In this document: in pieces, positions 10,759-21,658 of the stretch
Layout: every line of letters begins with the position of its first letter
Numbering within the stretch: the stretch's first letter is position 1
Origin: Bradyrhizobium sp. 1
Lineage (GTDB): Bacteria; Pseudomonadota; Alphaproteobacteria; Rhizobiales; Xanthobacteraceae
DNA: 64,000 nucleotides
NCBI RefSeq assembly: GCF_023073315.1
Contig: NZ_JADPJH010000014.1
Coordinates: 310,001-374,000, forward strand
Direction of reading: 5' to 3'
Notes under the pieces: generated by a model
What the model saw: the letters and a program-made list of their open reading frames with translations, nothing else
Databases searched by the model: none
What the model was told of the DNA's origin: nothing
Program-made: the position numbers and the translations under genes

Positions 10759-11916
10759 ATGAGCCAGCGCCAGCTTCCGATTATCCTGGCGCTCGGCACC
10801 ACGCAGACCCTGGCCTGGGCGTCCAGCTATTATCTGCCGGCGCTGCTTGCCGATCCCATGGCACACGACCTCGGCATCTCCTCCAACTGGATCTTTGGCG
10901 CGTTCTCGGCCTCGCTGGTGATCTCGGCGATGCTCGGCCCGCGGATCGGGCGGCAGATCGACCTCGTCGGCGGACGGCAGGTGCTGTCCGCCTCCAATTT
11001 GATCATGGCCGCCGGCCTCGTCCTGCTCGGCTTCTCGCAAGCCGTGGCGGTCATGGCCATCGCCTGGCTCGTGCTCGGCATCGGCATGGCGATGGGACTC
11101 TACGACGCCGCCTTCGCCGCGCTCGGCCGCATCTACGGCACCGAGGCGCGCCGGCCCATCACCGGCATCACGCTGATGGCGGGCTTTGCCTCGACCGTCG
11201 GCTGGCCGCTCACCGCCTGGGGGCTCGCCCATATCGGCTGGCGCGAGACCTGCTTTGCCTGGGCCGCCGCCAATATCCTGATCGGCCTGCCCCTCAACTT
11301 CTTCATGCTGCCGACGATCAAGGGCGCCAAACAGGCGGCGGCGACGGCCGAGAAGCCTCATGTGCCGCTCGACCGCACCATGATCCTGCTCGCCTTCGTC
11401 TTCGCCGCGGCGTGGACGGTGACCGGTGCAATGGCCGTGCATTTCCCGCGCATCGTGGAGGCAACGGGCGCGACGCATGTCGAGGCGATCGCGGCCGGCG
11501 CGCTGATCGGCCCGGCACAAGTCGCCGCGCGCATCCTCGAAGCGAGCGTGCTCAGCCGCTTTCATCCGCTGTGGTCGACACGCCTTGCCTGCCTGACCCA
11601 TCCGATTGGAGCGGCCGTCGTCGCCATCTTCGGCGGCGCTGCAGCGACTGCCTTTGCGCTGCTCCACGGTTCCGGCAACGGCATCCTGACGATTGCCCGC
11701 GGCACGCTGCCATTGTCGATCTTCGGCCCGAAGGATTTTGGCTACCGCCTCGGCGTCATCGGCGCGCCGGCGCGGATGGCGCAGGCGGTGGCACCGCTGG
11801 CCTTCGGCCTGCTGATCGATGTCATGGGCGCCAAGGTGCTGATGGTCTCCTCCGCGCTCAGCCTCTCGGCGCTGATTGCGCTGTTCCTGATCCGCGCCGA
11901 GAAGCGGCCGGATTGA
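10759..11916 (+). CDS. MFS transporter
   Basis: Twelve-helix major facilitator of 385 aa from the ATG at 10759 (MSQRQLPIILALGTTQTLAWASSYY). An in-frame GTG at 10711 would add 16 hydrophilic residues, and neither start has a clear ribosome site. The MFS loop GRQIDLVGGRQVLSASN follows helix 2. The second half begins about DRTMILLAFVFAAAWTVTGAMAVHFPRIVEATG, recalling the oxalate/formate-antiporter-like MFS_1 group. The substrate cannot be read from the sequence. The small membrane ORF at 11948 follows after 31 bp. Confidence 0.82.
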   Translation: MSQRQLPIILALGTTQTLAWASSYYLPALLADPMAHDLGISSNWIFGAFSASLVISAMLGPRIGRQIDLVGGRQVLSASNLIMAAGLVLLGFSQAVAVMAIAWLVLGIGMAMGLYDAAFAALGRIYGTEARRPITGITLMAGFASTVGWPLTAWGLAHIGWRETCFAWAAANILIGLPLNFFMLPTIKGAKQAAATAEKPHVPLDRTMILLAFVFAAAWTVTGAMAVHFPRIVEATGATHVEAIAAGALIGPAQVAARILEASVLSRFHPLWSTRLACLTHPIGAAVVAIFGGAAATAFALLHGSGNGILTIARGTLPLSIFGPKDFGYRLGVIGAPARMAQAVAPLAFGLLIDVMGAKVLMVSSALSLSALIALFLIRAEKRPD

Positions 11917-11947
11917 CCGCACGGCGGCTTTCGCGCACAAGCGGGCC

Positions 11948-12136
11948 ATGACCGACAACAACAGCCCGCCCCGCACCTTCAAAGGACTCCTGCGCTGGGC
12001 AATGACGCCGCCGCAGGCCTGGGGCGTCTATCTCCTCGCCATCATCCTGGTGTGGCTGCTGTCGTTCTATGCCGGCATGCTGAAGCCGAAGAAGACGCCG
12101 GACGCTAGCCCGCCCGCGGTCACGGCACCGCGCTAG
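11948..12136 (+). CDS. Small single-pass membrane protein (62 aa)
   Basis: Unrecognised 62-residue protein with one clear membrane helix (WGVYLLAIILVWLLSFYAGML, about 25-45), a basic N-terminus (RTFKGLLRWAM) and a proline-rich tail (KPKKTPDASPPAVTAPR). It starts 31 bp after the MFS gene on the same strand and could be co-transcribed. The start context (AAGCGGGCC ATG) is only moderately good. The charge pattern suggests the N-terminus inside. Kept because the frame ends cleanly and the helix is well formed. Confidence 0.55.
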   Translation: MTDNNSPPRTFKGLLRWAMTPPQAWGVYLLAIILVWLLSFYAGMLKPKKTPDASPPAVTAPR

Positions 12137-12169
12137 GGCCGCGTTAGCGCAAAGTCAGCAGCGGTTTTC

Positions 12170-14233
12170 TCAGGCGGCCCGAACGTCCTCAACAAAGCTG
12201 CCGACTTCGCTTGTCAGCTGCACGGCCTGTCGCGACAGACCGTCCGCCGCGCTCAGCACCTCGGTCGCCGCGACGCCCGTTTCCGTTGCCGCCTTGCTCA
12301 CACCACCGATGGTCGCGGTCACGTCCTTCACCGATTGCGACGTCTGCTGAACGTTGCGGGCGATTTCCGCCGTCGCCACGCCTTGCGCCTCCACTGCCGT
12401 CGCGATCGCATGCGAGATCGAGCTGACCTCTTCGATCGTCCCGGTAATTCCGCGGATCGCGTCGACAGCCTCCTTGGTGGCAGCCTGAATTTGCGCGATC
12501 TGGGCCCCGATCTCTGCCGTCGCCGTCCCCGTCTGGGTCGCCAGCATCTTCACCTCGGAGGCGACCACGGCAAAGCCTCTCCCGGCATCACCGGCCCGCG
12601 CCGCTTCGATCGTCGCGTTCAAGGCCAGCAGGTTTGTTTGAGCGGCGATGGCCTGGATCAAGGTGACCACCGCGCCGATCTTCTCGGCACCCTCAGCCAA
12701 TGTCTGCACGATCTTGTCGGTCCGCTGCGCATCGGCCACCGCCCGGCCGGTGATCGTCGAGGATTGTGCGACCTGGCGGCTGATCTCGCTGATCGATGCC
12801 GTCAGTTCCTCCGCCGCAGAGGCAACCGTGCTCGCACCCACGCTGGCTTCCTCGGCGGCCGCCGCGACGGTTGTCGCCTGCCCCTTGGTCTGCGTCGCGG
12901 TCGAGGACATGGATCGCGCTGTCGTCTCGAGCTCGGTAGCTCCCGACGCCAGCAGCGCCACCATTGCCCCGGCCTTGGCCTCGAAATCGCGCACCAGGCC
13001 TTCGAGACGCGCCGCGCGCTTCTCTTTGACGATCCGCTCGGCGGCCTGTTCTCCAGCCAGTCGATTGGTGGTGGCCATGGCCTCTTTGAAGACCTGCACT
13101 GCGAGAGCCATGCCGCCGATCTCGTCCTTGCGGGCGGCGAAGGGCACCTCGGCCTCCTCGTTGCGGGCAAGCCGGGTCATCACCTCCGAAAGCTTCGAGA
13201 TCGGCGTCAGCAAATGACGCACGAGCAGCACCGACGAAGCAGCTGATAATCCCAGAACGACCAGAATGGCTGCGCCAGCGAACAAGATGCCTCCCAGCCC
13301 GTTGGCCTCGTCCTGTTCGGCCACGGCCTGCGCGTCGCGCAAGGCGGCATCGCGGATGCCCAGCAGCGAGGCGTTCGCGCTCGTGGCGGACTTGCGCCAG
13401 TCATCCACCGATACCTCGTAAGGGGTGCCGTTGAATGCGGCCTTCGTCAGCCCGTCGCGCAGCGGCTTGTCCGAACCGAAGTAGCGATCCCTGGCGGCGC
13501 CGACGCTGGCCCGCGTGTTCTTGGGCGCATGAACGTCATCGCCGCGATCGAGGATCTCGGCCCAGAGCCGCGTCATCTGGCCGTTCGCGGCGTTCAATTC
13601 GTCCCGCTCAGCCAGCGTCGCCGGACGGCCGGACGTCACGAGCCCCGAAATCAACAGCGAGACCTGGCCTGCCGTCTGCCTGATCACCCAGCCCTTCTGC
13701 GCGACATCGAGCAGGTTTCCCGCCGTAGTGCTCAGCCGCATGGTCGCCTTGATGCCGGACTCCAGCAGTTCATTCAGGCTCGCCATGGCCTCGGCATAAT
13801 CGCGCATGGCCTTGCCAGCGATGCCGCCGGGACGCTCAGCCAGCGGCTTCTGCCAGTAGGAAGCGGCCTCCGCGCGCGCGGCAGCGATCTTCGCGGCGGC
13901 GGCCTTCACCCGCTGCGTCAGGTCAGCATCGCCGCTGCCAAGCGCCTCCAGCTTTGCCAGCGCCTCGTCGCTGGTGCGGCGATTGTCGGCAAACTCCTTG
14001 AGCACCGCATCATCCGCTGCGGATTTCCCGAGCAGCGCCCGATTGACGGGACCCCGCTCGATGGTCAGGCTGCCAACGGCATCGAAGCCGGCGGTCAGAC
14101 GGGTCTCCAGGGCGTGCGCCGCGATGGCGTTCTGGTAGGCGCCCCAGCGCTCGCTCAGTTGCAGGCCTGACGTCAGAACGACGACGCCCGACATCAGTGC
14201 CGCAATCGCAATACCCGACCGCTTGATAGACAT
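12170..14233 (-). CDS. Methyl-accepting chemotaxis protein (687 aa)
   Basis: Transmembrane chemoreceptor that would signal through CheW/CheA. Helix 1 is at about 8-28, a roughly 280-residue periplasmic helical sensor follows, then helix 2 ([25 protein letters not shown]), a HAMP domain ([25 protein letters not shown]) and a long signalling coiled coil. The hairpin tip is present as [18 protein letters not shown] followed by [12 protein letters not shown]. The ligand is unknown. The start [16 protein letters not shown] at 14233 looks right. No C-terminal CheR-tether pentapeptide is seen (it ends FVEDVRAA). No che genes lie nearby, so it is an orphan receptor. Confidence 0.95.
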   Translation of the reverse strand: MSIKRSGIAIAALMSGVVVLTSGLQLSERWGAYQNAIAAHALETRLTAGFDAVGSLTIERGPVNRALLGKSAADDAVLKEFADNRRTSDEALAKLEALGSGDADLTQRVKAAAAKIAAARAEAASYWQKPLAERPGGIAGKAMRDYAEAMASLNELLESGIKATMRLSTTAGNLLDVAQKGWVIRQTAGQVSLLISGLVTSGRPATLAERDELNAANGQMTRLWAEILDRGDDVHAPKNTRASVGAARDRYFGSDKPLRDGLTKAAFNGTPYEVSVDDWRKSATSANASLLGIRDAALRDAQAVAEQDEANGLGGILFAGAAILVVLGLSAASSVLLVRHLLTPISKLSEVMTRLARNEEAEVPFAARKDEIGGMALAVQVFKEAMATTNRLAGEQAAERIVKEKRAARLEGLVRDFEAKAGAMVALLASGATELETTARSMSSTATQTKGQATTVAAAAEEASVGASTVASAAEELTASISEISRQVAQSSTITGRAVADAQRTDKIVQTLAEGAEKIGAVVTLIQAIAAQTNLLALNATIEAARAGDAGRGFAVVASEVKMLATQTGTATAEIGAQIAQIQAATKEAVDAIRGITGTIEEVSSISHAIATAVEAQGVATAEIARNVQQTSQSVKDVTATIGGVSKAATETGVAATEVLSAADGLSRQAVQLTSEVGSFVEDVRAA

Positions 14234-14309
14234 GCCCCGCTCCTCATTCGCATCAAAGCCCGCGACGTCAGGGCCGGCCCCCGCCAGCCCTCGCGCCCCA
14301 CACGTGCCC

Positions 14310-15023
14310 CTATTTCAGCTCGAACTCGACGAGCTCGACAGTCGATGTCCCTGCATTTCGCATCGTCCGCACGGGGCCCGCATTTTGCCACGCGAAATCG
14401 CCGTACTTCAGGTTGAGCTTGTGGTCCGGCTTCCCCTGCACGCCCTCGACCAGCACGCCACCCTGCACCACGATACGCACGCCAGGCGCAGCCTGCTGCA
14501 TCGGCGGCGCAACCGCGCCCGGCGGCAGGATCAACCGCCACGCCTGAACACGGTGGTTGTCCATGACCGAGACGTAGGGCTCGGGGCGAGCCAGCGGCGA
14601 AAAGCGGCCGGGCTGAGAGTCGAATATTTCGAACCCCATGATCCGGAATTCGCTGGAGCCGACATTGGCGACCTGATGCACCGCCGGCTTGTTCGTGTAG
14701 TTGGTGAACAGCACTTCACCGACCTTGCGCGGCGTGATGACAGGCTTGCCTCCGAGCGGCGTCCCCTCCGCATCCGAGACGGCCATGTACACCTGGGCAA
14801 AGTCCCTGATGTGCCGGTGATATGCGGCAATCTGTCCGGGCGGGATCGTGACATTCATGAACTGCAGATATTCGTTGCTGAACGTCTGATCGTGAAAGCT
14901 CGCAAACTCGATCGGAACGATGTCGGGATCGCCCGCGGCGCTCGCTCGTCCCGGCAGGGCGGTCGCTCCGAGCACCGCGCAACAGCCGCACAAGAACTGA
15001 CGCCGTCCGATCGAATTCCGCAT
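14310..15023 (-). CDS. Exported cupin-like protein (237 aa)
   Basis: Protein of unknown function with a likely Tat or Sec leader: [31 protein letters not shown], containing a twin arginine followed by FL. The rest looks beta-rich and cupin-like, with two similar halves (around [20 protein letters not shown] and [20 protein letters not shown]). The second metal-type site lacks obvious histidines. I start at the ATG at 15023 rather than the open-frame start at 15230 because the export signal begins there. It sits between the chemoreceptor and an EamA gene with no obvious partner. The fold is inferred from pattern only. Confidence 0.65.
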   Translation of the reverse strand: MRNSIGRRQFLCGCCAVLGATALPGRASAAGDPDIVPIEFASFHDQTFSNEYLQFMNVTIPPGQIAAYHRHIRDFAQVYMAVSDAEGTPLGGKPVITPRKVGEVLFTNYTNKPAVHQVANVGSSEFRIMGFEIFDSQPGRFSPLARPEPYVSVMDNHRVQAWRLILPPGAVAPPMQQAAPGVRIVVQGGVLVEGVQGKPDHKLNLKYGDFAWQNAGPVRTMRNAGTSTVELVEFELK

Positions 15024-15298
15024 GTCCCTGTCGTCCTGTTGAGTGATGCACGCTTGCATGCATATCGGCCGAATCTTTAAAGCACGCTTAAGTGGAAGCC
15101 TGATCGGGATTTCAGAAATGCATGGCCCGACTCTGCGAACGGCATGCCTGCTAGAGCGTCGACGATACCGCTGCTGAAACGATGAGCATGACGATAGCCC
15201 CATTCTGCTTTCGCCTGCATTGGGCGGCACGGTGTACTCGGGCGCGTGCGACTATCCGTAAAACTCCGGCGACACTTTGAGCCGTCATACGGAGCTGA

Positions 15299-16183
15299 TT
15301 ACGCCGTCTTCGCCTCGCCGGTCGCAATCCAGATGCCGGCGAAGACGGCAATCAGCCCGATCAGAAGATTCGGCGTGATCGGCTCCCCGATCAGCAGCGC
15401 CGCCAGCAAGGTCGCGGCGATCGGATTGACGGTCATGGTATTGGCGACACGGGTCGGCGTCGCGCGCGCCAGCGCCATGACCCAGAGGATGAAGGCGAGC
15501 GCGCCGCCGCCGATGCCGAGATAAATCCCGGCGATCCACTGCGCGCTCGTGAAGTGATCGAGCGCCGCAAAGCTGCCCTTCGCCAGCCCCGCCAGCACCA
15601 GCACGGCGGCGCCCGCCCCCATGCCGACCGTGAGAAAACCGAGCGCGCTCGAGCGCTGCATCAGCGGACGCGACAGCACGTTGTAGAACGCCATGCAGAA
15701 CACCGCACCGGTCATGATCAGCTCGCCGCGCCAGGCTCCCGGCGGGCTCTGCGCGAGGCCTGCCGCGAGTGCTGCCGCCACGCCGAGCACGGCGATGCCG
15801 ACGCCCATGATCTTGCGCGCCGTCAGCCGTTCCACGCCGAGGATCGCTCCGACCACCATGGTGTGGAGCGGCAGCGTCGCCAGCGCCAGGCTGGCGCGCG
15901 CCGCGGTCGTGTAGGATACGGCAATGTTGTAGAGGATGAAGAACAGGCCGAAGAAGCAGATGCCGAGCAGCGCCACCGCCGGCCAGTCCGATCGCTGCGG
16001 CCAGCGTACCCGGAGCAACAACGCACACGGCAGCAGGCAGAGAAACCCGATCCCCCAGCGCAGGATCGCGAGTAAAATCGGATCGGCGCCGCCGACGAGA
16101 TAGCGGGTGATCGCCGCGGCGGTGCCACCGAGGCTGCTCGACACCAGCGCGATCGCGACCCCGGCCCACTCTCCCACGATCAT
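15299..16183 (-). CDS. EamA/DMT-family transporter
   Basis: Ten-helix drug/metabolite transporter, about 294 residues. Two EamA repeats can be seen, the first from EWAGVAIALVSSSLGGTAAAITRYL, the second from GELIMTGAVFCMAFYNVLSRPLM, ending in ITPNLLIGLIAVFAGIWIAT. The substrate is unknown; relatives export amino acids or metabolites. The start is ambiguous: ATG at 16183 has AGGAG directly against it; a GTG at 16177 would have that AGGAG at good spacing; an in-frame GTG at 16216 is also open. A separate transcription unit, with 42 bp to the next minus-strand gene upstream. Confidence 0.82.
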   Translation of the reverse strand: MIVGEWAGVAIALVSSSLGGTAAAITRYLVGGADPILLAILRWGIGFLCLLPCALLLRVRWPQRSDWPAVALLGICFFGLFFILYNIAVSYTTAARASLALATLPLHTMVVGAILGVERLTARKIMGVGIAVLGVAAALAAGLAQSPPGAWRGELIMTGAVFCMAFYNVLSRPLMQRSSALGFLTVGMGAGAAVLVLAGLAKGSFAALDHFTSAQWIAGIYLGIGGGALAFILWVMALARATPTRVANTMTVNPIAATLLAALLIGEPITPNLLIGLIAVFAGIWIATGEAKTA

Positions 16184-16258
16184 CTCCTGTCGCGGCGGTT
16201 TGGCGGGCCCTAGCACGGTGCTGCTGCCAGCCTCATGGCAGCAGCACCATTGCGAGCG

Positions 16259-17086
16259 TCAGTCGTAAAACTCCGGCGCCATCTTCTGGCTGTCGCGCTG
16301 GGCCTTGTCGTGATTGATCCAGAGCTGCGCCTTCTCCTTGGCGAGCGTATCAGCGATCTTCTGCATCGAGGCCGCACTCATCTCCTTGTTGGCATTCATG
16401 CTGGGGACGCGGCGATTATCCCAATTGTCCTTGAAGTGCACGGCATCGCCGGACAGGATCACCGCGCCGGTCTTCGGCAGCTTCACCAGCAGCGACTGGT
16501 GTCCCGGCGTATGGCCGGGCGTCGACAGAATGGTCACGCTGCCGTCGCCGAACACGTCCTTGTCGCCCGCGAGTTGCTCGACCGGATGCGAGGGCTTGAA
16601 GCGCGGCTCGTTGTTGGCGCCGGGCCAGTCATATTCGGCCTTCTGCACGTAGAGCGTGGCCTGCGGGAACAGCTCGACATTGCCAGTGTGGTCGGGATGG
16701 GTGTGCGAGACCGCCATCGTCTTGACGTCGTCGGGCTTGACACCGAGCTGCTCGAGCTGGGCGGCAAGCGTCTTCGGCCTGCGCCAGGTCACGGCCTTGG
16801 GATCGGCGGGCGCGAGGCCGTTGGGCATGGAAGCGACGGAATCGGCGATGCCCGTGTCCCACAGGAACCAGCCCTTGCTGTGCTTGATGAGATAGCAGCT
16901 GTCGACGAAGTCCATCGTCTTGCCCTCGTTCAGGCCGGGCGTCCAGCGCGAGATGTCGCCGGCAGTGCCCTCCCCGCAATTGAGGACGTAGAGCCTTTCG
17001 ACGCCGGTCTTTTCCGATTGCGCGAGCGCCGTCTGGCCGGACAGCGTGAGCGCAACGATGGCGAGAGCGAACTTGATCCTCGGCAT
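16259..17086 (-). CDS. Exported metallo-beta-lactamase-fold hydrolase, AHL-lactonase-like
   Basis: MBL-fold hydrolase of 275 aa resembling N-acyl-homoserine-lactone lactonases (AiiA/AttM group). The dinuclear metal motif HxHxDH is SHTHPDH (H128, H130, D132, H133). Further ligands are expected at STPGHTPGH, LSGDAVHF (D) and WINHD. Residues 1-22 are a Sec signal peptide (MPRIKFALAIVALTLSGQTALA) cut before Q23, so the enzyme should be periplasmic, unlike cytoplasmic AiiA. The ATG at 17086 has GGAGGGACCA upstream. No LuxI/LuxR genes lie nearby. The actual substrate could be another lactone or ester. Confidence 0.82.
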   Translation of the reverse strand: MPRIKFALAIVALTLSGQTALAQSEKTGVERLYVLNCGEGTAGDISRWTPGLNEGKTMDFVDSCYLIKHSKGWFLWDTGIADSVASMPNGLAPADPKAVTWRRPKTLAAQLEQLGVKPDDVKTMAVSHTHPDHTGNVELFPQATLYVQKAEYDWPGANNEPRFKPSHPVEQLAGDKDVFGDGSVTILSTPGHTPGHQSLLVKLPKTGAVILSGDAVHFKDNWDNRRVPSMNANKEMSAASMQKIADTLAKEKAQLWINHDKAQRDSQKMAPEFYD

Positions 17087-17172
17087 TGGTCCCTCCTTGG
17101 CGAGCTTTTGGGTCGGCTGCGACCGAGGATCAACCCCGGCCGCGCCGCAGAATTCCGCCTTCGCGGATCACA

Positions 17173-18126
17173 TCAGTGCGGACAGGTCTCGACCTCGACG
17201 GTGACGTGGCTCAGCCCCTTCAGCCCGGCGAGCCGCCTCTTGTAGACCGCCGGCTGCTTCGGCTCGTCCGACACCACCGACACCAGCACCGCGCAATGGC
17301 CGGGGCCGACCTGCCACAGATGCAGATCGGTGACACGATCATCGCCGACTTCCATCCGCGCCCGGATCACCCGCTCCAGCTTCTCGTCGGCGCGCACGTC
17401 GAGCAACACTGCGCCTGAGGTCTTGATCAGGCCGAACGCCCAGCTCGCGATCACGGCACTGCCGATCAGGCCGACCGCCGGATCAGCCCAGACCCACCCC
17501 GAATACATGGCGACGACGAGCGCACCGATTGCCAGCACCGACGTCGCGGCATCCGCCATGACGTGGACATAGGCGGCGCGAAGGTTGTTGTCGTGATGAT
17601 GGTGGTGATCATGGTGGTGGTCATGATCGTCGTGATCATGATGCGCATGGCCGTGGTGGTGATGATCATGGTTGTCCCGCAGCAGCCACGCGCTGGCGAG
17701 ATTGACGCACAGCCCCAACCCGGCAACCGCAATGGCCTCGCCATAGACGATCGGTATCGGCGTAAACAGCCGCAGCACGCTCTCATAGGCAATCTCGACC
17801 GCAATCAGTCCCAGGATGATCGCGCTGGAGAAGGCGGCGAGATCGCCGAACTTGCCGGTACCGAAGCTGAAATGCGAATTGCCCAGATGCCGGCGCGCGA
17901 AGCGATAGGCGAAGGCGGCAATGCCGAGCGCCGCCGCATGCGTGCCCATGTGCCAGCCATCGGCGAGCAGCGCCATCGAGCCGAACAGCGAGCCCGCGAC
18001 GATCTCGCCGACCATCATGACCAGCGTCAGGACGACCACGAGCCAGGTGCGCCGCTCGTTCTCGTCGTGCTCGTCGCCCAGGAAGGCGTGGTCATGGGTC
18101 CATTGGTCAATGGAGTGGGAATGCAT
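17173..18126 (-). CDS. dmeF: CDF-family Co2+/Ni2+ exporter, DmeF type
   Basis: Cation-diffusion-facilitator that pumps divalent metal ions out of the cytoplasm in exchange for protons. The N-terminus (WTHDHAFLGDEHDENERRTW) is characteristic of DmeF. Six membrane helices, metal-site residues in LLADGWHMGTH and HVMADAATS, and a His-rich cytoplasmic loop at 153-178 (18 His in 26 residues) are visible, followed by a cytoplasmic CDF domain (TDLHLWQVGPGHCAVLVS). No dmeR repressor is adjacent, although it often is in rhizobia. It is divergent from chrB-like/chrA across about 195 bp, giving a metal/oxyanion resistance island. Co/Ni specificity is inferred from subfamily resemblance. Confidence 0.88.
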   Translation of the reverse strand: MHSHSIDQWTHDHAFLGDEHDENERRTWLVVVLTLVMMVGEIVAGSLFGSMALLADGWHMGTHAAALGIAAFAYRFARRHLGNSHFSFGTGKFGDLAAFSSAIILGLIAVEIAYESVLRLFTPIPIVYGEAIAVAGLGLCVNLASAWLLRDNHDHHHHGHAHHDHDDHDHHHDHHHHHDNNLRAAYVHVMADAATSVLAIGALVVAMYSGWVWADPAVGLIGSAVIASWAFGLIKTSGAVLLDVRADEKLERVIRARMEVGDDRVTDLHLWQVGPGHCAVLVSVVSDEPKQPAVYKRRLAGLKGLSHVTVEVETCPH

Positions 18127-18278
18127 TGAAAAATCTCCGAAAGGTCCGGTCCGTTGACCCGCAATATAGGCCCGCGGGGCCTCTGGGCAAAATCAATGAA
18201 ACGAGCGGATTGACAGCCCGGCGCGGTTTCGTGGTAATGAAGCTCATGGGGATTTGAGCGATCTCCCCACGAGGCGAC

Positions 18279-18350
18279 ATGCCCAAGTATCGCGTCCCGT
18301 TGTTTTTCACGAGGGCGCATCATGTCTTCCTACACCACAATATCGTCTGA
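18279..18350 (+). other. Possible upstream ORF (23 codons) overlapping the chrB-like start
   Basis: An ATG with GAGG four bases upstream opens a 23-codon frame (MPKYRVPLFFTRAHHVFLHH...) that ends with TGA at 18350, 29 bp inside the chrB-like gene in another frame. The downstream gene has its own GAGGG site within this uORF. A short hairpin (TGGGGA/TCCCCA, about 18246-18270) lies just ahead. Translation of this frame is unproven; it may be chance. Confidence 0.3.
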
Positions 18351-19139
18351 CAAACTGGTACGGTTGATCGGCACGGCGAATAGCCCTGTCCTGATCGATG
18401 TGCGCACGGACGAGGACTTTGCTGCCGACCGGCGGCTGATCCCGGGCTCCATCAAGCTCAGCCACGACAATGTTCCCGACTGGGGCGGCGAATTCGCCGG
18501 CCGCTCCGCCATCGTCTCCTGCCTGCGCGGCGCAAAGCTCGCGCAGGGCACGGCGGCCTGGCTCAGGCAGCTCGGGGTTCAGGCCGAGACGCTGGAAGGC
18601 GGCTTCGAGGGCTGGAAGGACGCAAAGCTGCCGCTGCTCGACACCCGCAAGCTGCCGCCACGCGACACCAAGGGACGCACCGTCTGGGTGACGCGGGCGC
18701 GGCCCAAGGTCGACCGCATCGCCTGCCCGTGGCTGATCCGGCGCTTCGTCGATCCAAATGCAGTGTTCCTGTTCGTGGCGCCCTCCGAGGTGGTCGCCGT
18801 CGGCGAACGCTTCAACGCGGCGCCCTTCGACATCGAGAACGTGTTCTGGAGCCACCGCGGCGAGCTCTGCACCTTCGACGTGATGATCGAGGAGTTCGGC
18901 ATCGCGAGCCCAGCTTTGCTCAGGCTCGCAACGCTGGTGCGCGGCGCCGACACCGCGCGGCCCGACCTCGCCCCGGAAGCGCCCGGCCTGCTCGCGGCCT
19001 CGCTCGGGCTGTCGCGGATGTATGACGACGACCTCGAACAACTCGAGGCCGGCATGCTGCTCTACGACGCGTTCTATCGCTGGTGCCGGGACGCCACCGG
19101 CGAGACGCACAACTGGCCGACCAACAAGGTGAAGGCGTA

Positions 19140-19140
<1 letters not shown>
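18322..19140 (+). CDS. Rhodanese + ChrB-domain chromate resistance protein (272 aa)
   Basis: Two-domain cytoplasmic protein. Residues 5-105 are rhodanese-like (VLIDVRTDEDFAADRRLIPGSI; loop SCLRGAKLA with the candidate catalytic C67). Residues about 118-270 match the C-terminal ChrB domain (VTRARPKVDRIACPWLIRRFVDP, LCTFDVMIEEFG, LEAGMLLYDAFYRWCRD). In ChrB proteins this domain is tied to chromate sensing or resistance. The stop overlaps the chrA ATG by one base (TAATG), so the two are translationally coupled. The first domain is not the usual ChrB N-terminus, so it may not act as the repressor. Confidence 0.88.
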
Positions 19141-20528
<1,388 letters not shown>

Positions 20529-20554
20529 GGCAGGAGCCCCTCGCTGTCGTCGCC

Positions 20555-21244
20555 CTAGCCCGACGACAGCCGCGAAAAGCGGAAATTGCAGTGGCTCGCG
20601 CCACCGGCCAACGTTTGCGTCCTTTCCAGGCGGATGCCTCGCGTTGCGTAGGCATCGAAATCAAGCCCGCAAATGTTCGGCAGGATTTCCTTGTCTCCAC
20701 GGCGAGCCGCGAATTTACAGAAGCCGCAAGCCTTGTAGTCGATGCCGAATTCAAAATCGTCACCCGGGCCGGGCTCGACGAAATCGTAGACGAAATCTTC
20801 CGGAAACGCGTCCTGATGGCTGCTTGTCGCGCTCAACGCAGCCTGCTCGCGCAGCAAGGTCTGGTTCTCGGGCGACATGAACTGACGTCCTGAAGCAAGA
20901 CGTTCCGCTTCGGGCTCCGTGAGTAATTGCGCCTTGTAGGTTTCCCGCTCGATCTCGCCGATCACCGGCAGCGGCACGCCGTGCCGCCGGAGCACGCGGC
21001 TGATCGCCATGAAGCCGATCAGACGCATGAAAAAATCGCTCATGCGGCTTGCCGCGCCGCCGACATAGGGCATCTGGGTGAGCACGATCTCGAATTCGGC
21101 CATCACCTCATGCCGGATACCGTCAAGCGCCGATAGATATGCGCGCTCGCGCAACATCGCCTCGGCAAGGTCGAGCCGATGGCGCATGGCGGCCTCCATG
21201 GCGCCGCGATGCGCCTCGTAAAAGCGGTGGATCATCTCAGCCAT
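20555..21244 (-). CDS. ATC-hydrolase family protein (L-2-amino-thiazoline-4-carboxylate hydrolase-like)
   Basis: 229-aa soluble protein resembling the family named for hydrolysis of L-2-amino-thiazoline-4-carboxylate in cysteine formation. The helical N-terminal half (IHRFYEAHRGAMEAAMRHRL) is followed by a C-terminal domain with conserved Cys and basic residues: YKACGFCKFAARRGD, ILPNICGLDF and GGASHCNFRF. The family is broad, so the substrate here is uncertain. It lies 27 bp after the frameshifted RidA-like gene and follows VOC in what looks like one operon, divergent from a LysR-type regulator. It runs convergently with chrA. Confidence 0.75.
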   Translation of the reverse strand: MAEMIHRFYEAHRGAMEAAMRHRLDLAEAMLRERAYLSALDGIRHEVMAEFEIVLTQMPYVGGAASRMSDFFMRLIGFMAISRVLRRHGVPLPVIGEIERETYKAQLLTEPEAERLASGRQFMSPENQTLLREQAALSATSSHQDAFPEDFVYDFVEPGPGDDFEFGIDYKACGFCKFAARRGDKEILPNICGLDFDAYATRGIRLERTQTLAGGASHCNFRFSRLSSG

Positions 21245-21271
21245 TGGATACCTGACACAATTAGCCTGGGC

Positions 21272-21657
21272 TCATTCCGCAGCAATCGCCTCGATCTCCA
21301 GCAACCATTTACTGTCGACGGTCTCGACGATCACGACCGTCAACGTCGGGCAATGCTCGCCGAGCACCTTGCGACGAATGATGCGGTTGGGCACGAGTTG
21401 AGTCCGACCGGTCAGGAACGTCGTGACCTTGACGAGATGCTCGACGCCGAGGCCGGCAGCGGCAAGCACTGCGATGACGTTGCGCCAGGCCTGCTCGCAT
21501 GCGCTTCAAATCCCTCGGGCACGACGCCGTCGGATTCCTCGGGCACCTGGCCGCTGACGAACAGCAGGCGGCGATGCTGGGTGAGCTCAACGCCCATGCT
21601 GTAGCCACCAGCGGGCGGGCAGACCGTTGCGGGATTGTGGGTGAGGATGTGCGCCAT
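21272..21657 (-). pseudogene. RidA/YjgF-family gene with a frameshift
   Basis: RidA proteins deaminate reactive enamine/imine intermediates. The N-terminal part reads in one frame from the ATG at 21657 (MAHILTHNPATVCPPAGGYSMG, LLFVSGQVPEESDG, VPEGFEAH); the rest reads in another frame (EQAWRNVIAVLAAAGLGVEHLVKVTTFL, IRRKVLGEHCPTLTVVIVE, WLLEIEAIAAE) to a stop at 21272. Joining them needs one extra base near 21496-21498, where GAA GCG CAT GC is followed directly by GAG CAG GCC TGG. The joined product would be about 128 aa, a normal RidA length. A real pseudogene and a sequencing error cannot be told apart here. Confidence 0.82.
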
Positions 21658-21658
21658 G

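Noticed and set aside
10600..11982. 460-codon minus-strand frame opposite the MFS gene
   Set aside because: Low-complexity Arg/Asp/Glu-rich translation, no start context, antisense to a clear membrane protein.
14310..15230. Long version of the cupin-like gene from 15230
   Set aside because: The export signal begins at the ATG at 15023; the upstream part is a chance extension.
17563..17700. Repetitive ATGATGGTGGT stretch considered as a tandem DNA repeat or CRISPR-like array
   Set aside because: It is the complement of the His-rich loop codons of dmeF; no spaced direct repeats.
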